DNA from: UMGS172 sp964424555
GTDB lineage: Bacteria; Bacillota; Clostridia; Oscillospirales; Acutalibacteraceae
Reading direction: 5' to 3'
Assembly (NCBI GenBank): GCA_964424555.1
Contig: CAYRIX010000003.1
Location: 1-64,000, forward strand
Length of the DNA: 64,000 nucleotides
Shown here: in pieces, positions 61,098 through 64,000 of the stretch
How the letters are laid out: each line of letters begins with the position of its first letter
Numbering within the stretch: the first letter of the stretch is position 1
Translations under genes and position numbers: made by a program
Notes under the pieces: generated by a model
Seen by the model: only the letters and a program-made list of their open reading frames with translations
The model's database searches: none
What the model was told of the DNA's origin: nothing

Positions 61098-61858
61098 AGA
61101 TAGCTGTATTCACGGGTGCGTCCAGCGGAATGGGACGTGAGTTTGTCAGGCAGATATGTAACAAAGAAAAATTTGACGAGGTGTGGGTAATAGCTCGCCG
61201 TCTTGAACGCTTAAAGGAGATAGAGGTCGAGCTTCAACAACCTGTCAGGTGTATCCCGATGGACCTGACAGATCCTAAGAGCTATGATGAGTACAAGGCT
61301 TTGCTTGAAGAGTACAAGCCTGAGGTCAAGGTATTGGTCAATGCCAGCGGTTACGGAAAATTTGCCGCATTCCAAGACATCCCGTTGGATGAGCAGTTAG
61401 GTATGATCGACCTTAACGACAAAGCTTTGGTTGCCGTCACCTATCTCACTCTGCCGTATCTTGTCAAGGGGTCAGAGGTCTATCAGGTGGATTCGTTATC
61501 CTCATTTCAGCCTGTGCCGTATATCGGTGTATACGGTGCCACTAAGGCCTTTGTTCTGTCCTTTACAAGAGCCGTTAATATGGAGCTTCGACATACAGGC
61601 ATCAAAATGATGGCGGTATGCCCTGGATGGGTCAAAACAGAGTTCTTTGACCGTGCCGTAACCGACGAAAGTGTTATTACCTATTATAATAAGTTTTTCA
61701 CCTCACAAGAGGTGGTCACCCGTGCGCTAAGGGACATGAAAAAGGGCAAAGATGTGTCGGTCTGCGGATTTTCGATCCGCGCTCAGGTGCTGTTGACCAA
61801 GCTTTTACCCCATCGACTGGTTATGAAAATCTGGCTTAAGCAGCAGGGGAAGAAATAG
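61094..61858 (+). CDS. Short-chain dehydrogenase/reductase
   Basis: 254 aa. Rossmann motif FTGASSGMGREFV, DLTDP and NASGYGKF, catalytic S-Y-K in VDSLSSFQPVPYIGVYGATKAF, and CPGWVKTEFF. It resembles SDRs related to DltE/YqjQ; the substrate is unknown. It overlaps mnmG by 4 bp, in the place where rsmG (gidB) is usually found. Confidence 0.92.
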   Translation: MKIAVFTGASSGMGREFVRQICNKEKFDEVWVIARRLERLKEIEVELQQPVRCIPMDLTDPKSYDEYKALLEEYKPEVKVLVNASGYGKFAAFQDIPLDEQLGMIDLNDKALVAVTYLTLPYLVKGSEVYQVDSLSSFQPVPYIGVYGATKAFVLSFTRAVNMELRHTGIKMMAVCPGWVKTEFFDRAVTDESVITYYNKFFTSQEVVTRALRDMKKGKDVSVCGFSIRAQVLLTKLLPHRLVMKIWLKQQGKK

Positions 61859-61900
61859 GTAAGATGTAAGATGTAAGAAGTAAGATGTAAGATGTAAAAA
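61859..61900. repeat. Tandem heptamer repeat GTAAGAT x6
   Basis: Six contiguous 7-mers: GTAAGAT, GTAAGAT, GTAAGAA, GTAAGAT, GTAAGAT, GTAAAAA. It starts inside 1 bp of the SDR stop codon, between convergent genes. A likely slippage-prone microsatellite. Confidence 0.85.
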
Positions 61901-61904
61901 TAAA

Positions 61905-61924
61905 GGGCGGTTTAAAAACCGCCC
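61905..61924 (-). terminator. Terminator of mazF (and possibly of the mnmE operon)
   Basis: GGGCGGTTT and AAACCGCCC with a 2-nt centre, overlapping the last codons of mazF at 61912. The tail on the minus strand is T-rich (TTTATTTTTACATC). Confidence 0.75.
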
Positions 61925-62262
61925 AGGCCAAAGCTTACAGATAAAGCTTTGTCGATCTTATTCATTGCGCTCGTATCAAGACTGCCCATTTTTTCCTTAA
62001 GCCTCTGCTTGTCTATGGTACGCACCTGTTCCAAAAGGACTATCGAATCCTTGGAAAGTCCGCAACCGTCGGCATCGACCTTGATGTGGGTAGGCAGGTT
62101 GGTCTTGTCACGCTGGCTGGTGATGGCAGCCGCTATGACTGTCGGGCTGAATTTGTTTCCAACGTCGTTTTGAACGATAAGTACGGGTCTTACTCCGCCC
62201 TGCTCCGAGCCGATAACGGGACTAAGGTCTGCGTAATAAATATCGCCTCTTTTAACTGTCAC
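61912..62262 (-). CDS. mazF: MazF/PemK-family mRNA interferase (orphan)
   Basis: 116 aa from GTG 62262 (minus), GGAGAG upstream. VKRGDIYYADLSPVIGSEQGGVRPVLIVQNDVGNKFSPTVIAAAIT is the EndoA/MazF core with the catalytic Arg and Thr positions; LEQVRTIDKQRL is also conserved. Family members cleave ACA- or UACAU-type sites in mRNA. No mazE-like antitoxin adjoins it on either side; the small AbrB-like protein at 19925 is 42 kb away. Chromosomal Firmicutes copies often follow alr, which is not present. Confidence 0.95.
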   Translation of the reverse strand: MTVKRGDIYYADLSPVIGSEQGGVRPVLIVQNDVGNKFSPTVIAAAITSQRDKTNLPTHIKVDADGCGLSKDSIVLLEQVRTIDKQRLKEKMGSLDTSAMNKIDKALSVSFGLGGF

Positions 62263-62472
62263 TTGGTTTCACTCTCCTGAATGGGTTAAATCGTTTGCTG
62301 ACATTTTTATTTTTACCTGTACTTCAGGGTTTTAGTCTTTAAATTTTGTTTAATACATTCTATGCAGTAATTTTTTTGCCGACACACCTGTCCTACGCTC
62401 AAAAAATTTGTCTCCAAAATGTCTTGTTTGGTATGATTTGTAATTATTTTGGTGAATTTTGAAAAATCGCCG

Positions 62473-62501
62473 TTGCAATTATCCTGAGTTTAGGATAGAA
62501 T
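62473..62501 (+). promoter_or_regulatory. Promoter of the propeller-like gene
   Basis: TTGCAA (62473-62478), 17 nt, TAGAAT (62496-62501). Confidence 0.75.
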
Positions 62502-62539
62502 GAATATGTATGAGAATATGAAAAAGGATGTTGGGTTTA

Positions 62540-63217
62540 GTGAAAAAGCTGTTTTCGGACGAGATATACGACATAGCTGCCTATGAAGGCGGCTTTATGA
62601 CGGTTTACCGCCGTAGCGAGATAGAAGATAAAATAGTTGTCTCCTATAAATCGGTCAACCTTGAGAACGGTGCCGTTGCTCCAAGAACAAAGGCTGATTA
62701 TGACTTTATTAAATTTGGCGAAAAAACCGCCAATATCGAACTGACTCCGAGCGAAAGCATCACTTGTAGTACAGCCAAGCTTTCAAACGGCAACATGTTT
62801 ATTGTTACCAAAAACGGCGATGCGAAGATATTGGACACCGAGGGCTTTGTTGAATGGCAGGGCGTTATAAGATATAAGGAGTGCGGCCCCGCTTCGGTGG
62901 CTCATGACGGTCATACTTTATGGGCTTCGTTCCCTGACCGAAATGCGTTGATACGCTTTAATCTTCGTACCATGCGTGAGGAGCTTCGTATAGGAGGCTC
63001 AAATGATTCTTCGTTTGCAGGTCCTGCAGGACTTTGGATAAACCAACCCGAGGGTCAGTTGGTGGTTTGTAACACCAAGGCCAATAATATCCTCGAGGTC
63101 AACATGAAGACCTATACCGTTCGTGAACGTGCCGCCTTTGATGAGCCTGTGCACAGATATCTGAGAATTGACGGCAAGGAGTTTGCCGTGCTGGATTCGG
63201 GACTTTATTTGCTTTGA
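62540..63217 (+). CDS. Beta-propeller-like protein of unknown function
   Basis: 225 aa from GTG 62540 (AAGGA at 62524-62528); ATG 62528 is an alternative start with no RBS at proper spacing. No signal peptide. Repeated strand units (STAKLSNGNMFIVTKNGDAKILDTEGFVEWQG; PASVAHDGHTLWASFPDRNALIRFNLRTMREELRIGG; AGLWINQPEGQLVVCNTKANNILEVNMKTYTV) look like NHL/WD-type blades with fewer than the usual six. Function unknown. Confidence 0.75.
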   Translation: MKKLFSDEIYDIAAYEGGFMTVYRRSEIEDKIVVSYKSVNLENGAVAPRTKADYDFIKFGEKTANIELTPSESITCSTAKLSNGNMFIVTKNGDAKILDTEGFVEWQGVIRYKECGPASVAHDGHTLWASFPDRNALIRFNLRTMREELRIGGSNDSSFAGPAGLWINQPEGQLVVCNTKANNILEVNMKTYTVRERAAFDEPVHRYLRIDGKEFAVLDSGLYLL

Positions 63218-63230
63218 TATTCTGAAATTT

Positions 63231-63269
63231 CACCCGTCGGAAGCCCTGACTTTCGACGGGTGTTTTTTT
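63231..63269 (+). terminator. Terminator of the propeller-like gene
   Basis: CACCCGTCG (63231-63239) and CGACGGGTG (63254-63262), then TTTTTTT. Confidence 0.92.
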
Positions 63270-63579
63270 ACTCTTGGCTCCATATCGGATACAGTCCGTA
63301 TTGGAGTGCGCTTTTCAACCTGTCTCTGGCACGGCTCAGATGACGTGAAACCGTCGATTTGGAAAGCTTATATTTACATGCAATGGCGGTCATGGTCAAG
63401 CCGTTGAAGTAGTATTCGGTTACCATCACCCGTTGGCGCTCGGTGAGCTCTGAATCCATTGCCCGTGACAAAGCGGCCCGCATTACGGAAAGCTGCTTTG
63501 AATTTGTCTCACGTTCAAAAATATCGGAGGGCGGCAAACGGTCTCCGAATATTTCAAGGCTGAAGGTCGTTCTGTTCAT
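63268..63579 (-). CDS. Sigma-region-4-like HTH protein
   Basis: 103 aa, ATG 63579 (minus) with AAAGGAGA upstream. C-terminal two-thirds: LTERQRVMVTEYYFNGLTMTAIACKYKLSKSTVSRHLSRARDRLKSAL, a sigma-70 region 4/LuxR-like helix-turn-helix. No region 2, so not a complete sigma factor; it could be a YlxM-like or phage-type regulator. Overlaps the upstream coiled-coil gene by 26 bp. Confidence 0.85.
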   Translation of the reverse strand: MNRTTFSLEIFGDRLPPSDIFERETNSKQLSVMRAALSRAMDSELTERQRVMVTEYYFNGLTMTAIACKYKLSKSTVSRHLSRARDRLKSALQYGLYPIWSQE

Positions 63580-63787
63580 TGTGTGGTTCTCCTTTTTTGT
63601 AGTTTTTCAGCAGCGCTGCGTAACGACGGCATTCGGCTGCATCGGTATAAAGCGAAAATATTCGACGTTTCATAACTATCAATTCGTTTCCCTTGACGAG
63701 CTTGAGCTTGCTGTTTAGCTTGTGTATGCGCTCGATCAGAATATCGGACTGACGTTGGTATTGTTCGCCTAATTGCTTAAGATCCAT
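63554..63787 (-). CDS. Small coiled-coil protein coupled to the sigma-like gene
   Basis: 77 aa, ATG 63787 (minus) after AAAGGAGG. Heptad-rich helix LKQLGEQYQRQSDILIERIHKLNSKLKLV, then a basic segment (MKRRIFSLYTDAAECRRYAALLKNYKKG). No known domain. Its coupling to the HTH partner suggests the two proteins act together. Confidence 0.75.
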   Translation of the reverse strand: MDLKQLGEQYQRQSDILIERIHKLNSKLKLVKGNELIVMKRRIFSLYTDAAECRRYAALLKNYKKGEPHNEQNDLQP

Positions 63788-63863
63788 AGCTTCCTCCTTT
63801 AGGTGTCTATAAAATATCGTCTGAAGAGTTGCCATTTTATCCCAAACGCCTCAGATGTCTAAA

Positions 63864-63892
63864 ATGTTAGCACGAACCATGTAGAAAATCAA
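63864..63892 (-). promoter_or_regulatory. Possible promoter of the coiled-coil/sigma-like pair
   Basis: Minus strand: TTGATT (63892-63887), 17 nt, TAACAT (63869-63864). The remaining sequence to 64000 has no gene; it contains a plus-strand TATAAT (63930-63935) and an inverted repeat GTTGCA/TGCAAC (63937-63942 / 63953-63958), perhaps the start of a unit beyond the window. Confidence 0.5.
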
Positions 63893-64000
63893 GGAAATAA
63901 TGTCGAAAATCACACATTTCGTGTAAATATATAATAGTTGCACCAACGTTTCTGCAACATTTATAAGAAAATGTTTAATTCAATAGTTGAAATACCACAC

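Noticed and set aside
1..64000. CRISPR arrays, tRNA/rRNA genes, transposases, integrases or prophage genes
   Set aside because: Looked for in all intergenic stretches and open frames; none with supportable features was found.

Overview
The window looks like a contiguous chromosomal segment of an anaerobic, Gram-positive, moderate-GC member of the Clostridia, most likely an Oscillospirales/Ruminococcaceae-type gut or rumen bacterium. This taxonomic placement is inference. It rests on the conserved Firmicutes order rpsB-tsf ... pyrH-frr-uppS-cdsA-dxr-rseP-ispG-polC, PolC as replicative polymerase, comEC-holA-rnmV, spoIID (a sporulation gene), an ECF-type ThiT under a TPP riboswitch, LexA boxes of the Gram-positive type, many TTG/GTG starts, and secreted glycoside hydrolases with Clostridia-style lipoprotein and sortase-like signals.

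Layout. 1-4.4 kb: tail of an unknown gene, then a large modular surface protein (InlB-like B repeats alternating with CBM-like beta-sandwich modules, C-terminal PPTGD anchor). 4.4-8.1 kb: alaS-hinT-phosphoribosyltransferase unit. 8.1-12.6 kb: a tandem family of GH16 lipoproteins, the first reduced to a deletion remnant. 12.7-19.6 kb: BspA-type LRR lipoprotein, nth, a YhaO/YhaN-like nuclease-ATPase pair and an SOS-controlled dinB. 19.6-20.1 kb: a candidate structured RNA and a small AbrB-like regulator. 20.1-23.4 kb: thiT with TPP riboswitch, an HD hydrolase and a DUF308 membrane protein. 23.4-30.7 kb: comEC-holA-rnmV-WYL regulator-GH78 rhamnosidase, tightly packed. 30.7-46.0 kb: the translation/isoprenoid/replication supercluster, interrupted between tsf and pyrH by a 3.2-kb accessory insert (transglutaminase-like lipoprotein, repeat block, divergent XRE regulator/lipoprotein pair with shared operator sequence). 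46-50.5 kb: acetyltransferase, luxS, SGNH hydrolase, a small DAK-associated protein, a G5/M23 peptidase, then a small Cys-rich protein and an XRE regulator bracketed by two identical terminator hairpins. 50.6-52.5 kb: a two-gene intracellular GH16 unit in which the first member has lost the catalytic residues. 52.5-64 kb: rarA, a pair of bacterial-PH membrane proteins, spoIID, mnmE-mnmG-SDR, an orphan mazF, a propeller-like protein and a sigma-region-4-like/coiled-coil pair.

How it fits together. Most of the window is housekeeping (tRNA charging and modification, translation, undecaprenyl and phospholipid precursor synthesis, MEP pathway, replication and repair). Between these blocks lie genes for polysaccharide capture and degradation: the surface protein with CBM-like modules, exported GH16 enzymes, cytoplasmic GH16 enzymes and a cytoplasmic GH78. 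Together these suggest a plant- or microbial-glucan forager.

The points most worth follow-up are a PolC that appears to lack the embedded 3'-5' exonuclease domain while keeping its polymerase motifs, the paired dead/active GH16 operon with a dyad at its start site, the deletion-remnant GH16 pseudogene with a visible short-homology junction, the island splitting tsf from pyrH, and a terminator-ended structured RNA upstream of an AbrB-like gene. No tRNA, rRNA, CRISPR array, transposase or phage module was seen.
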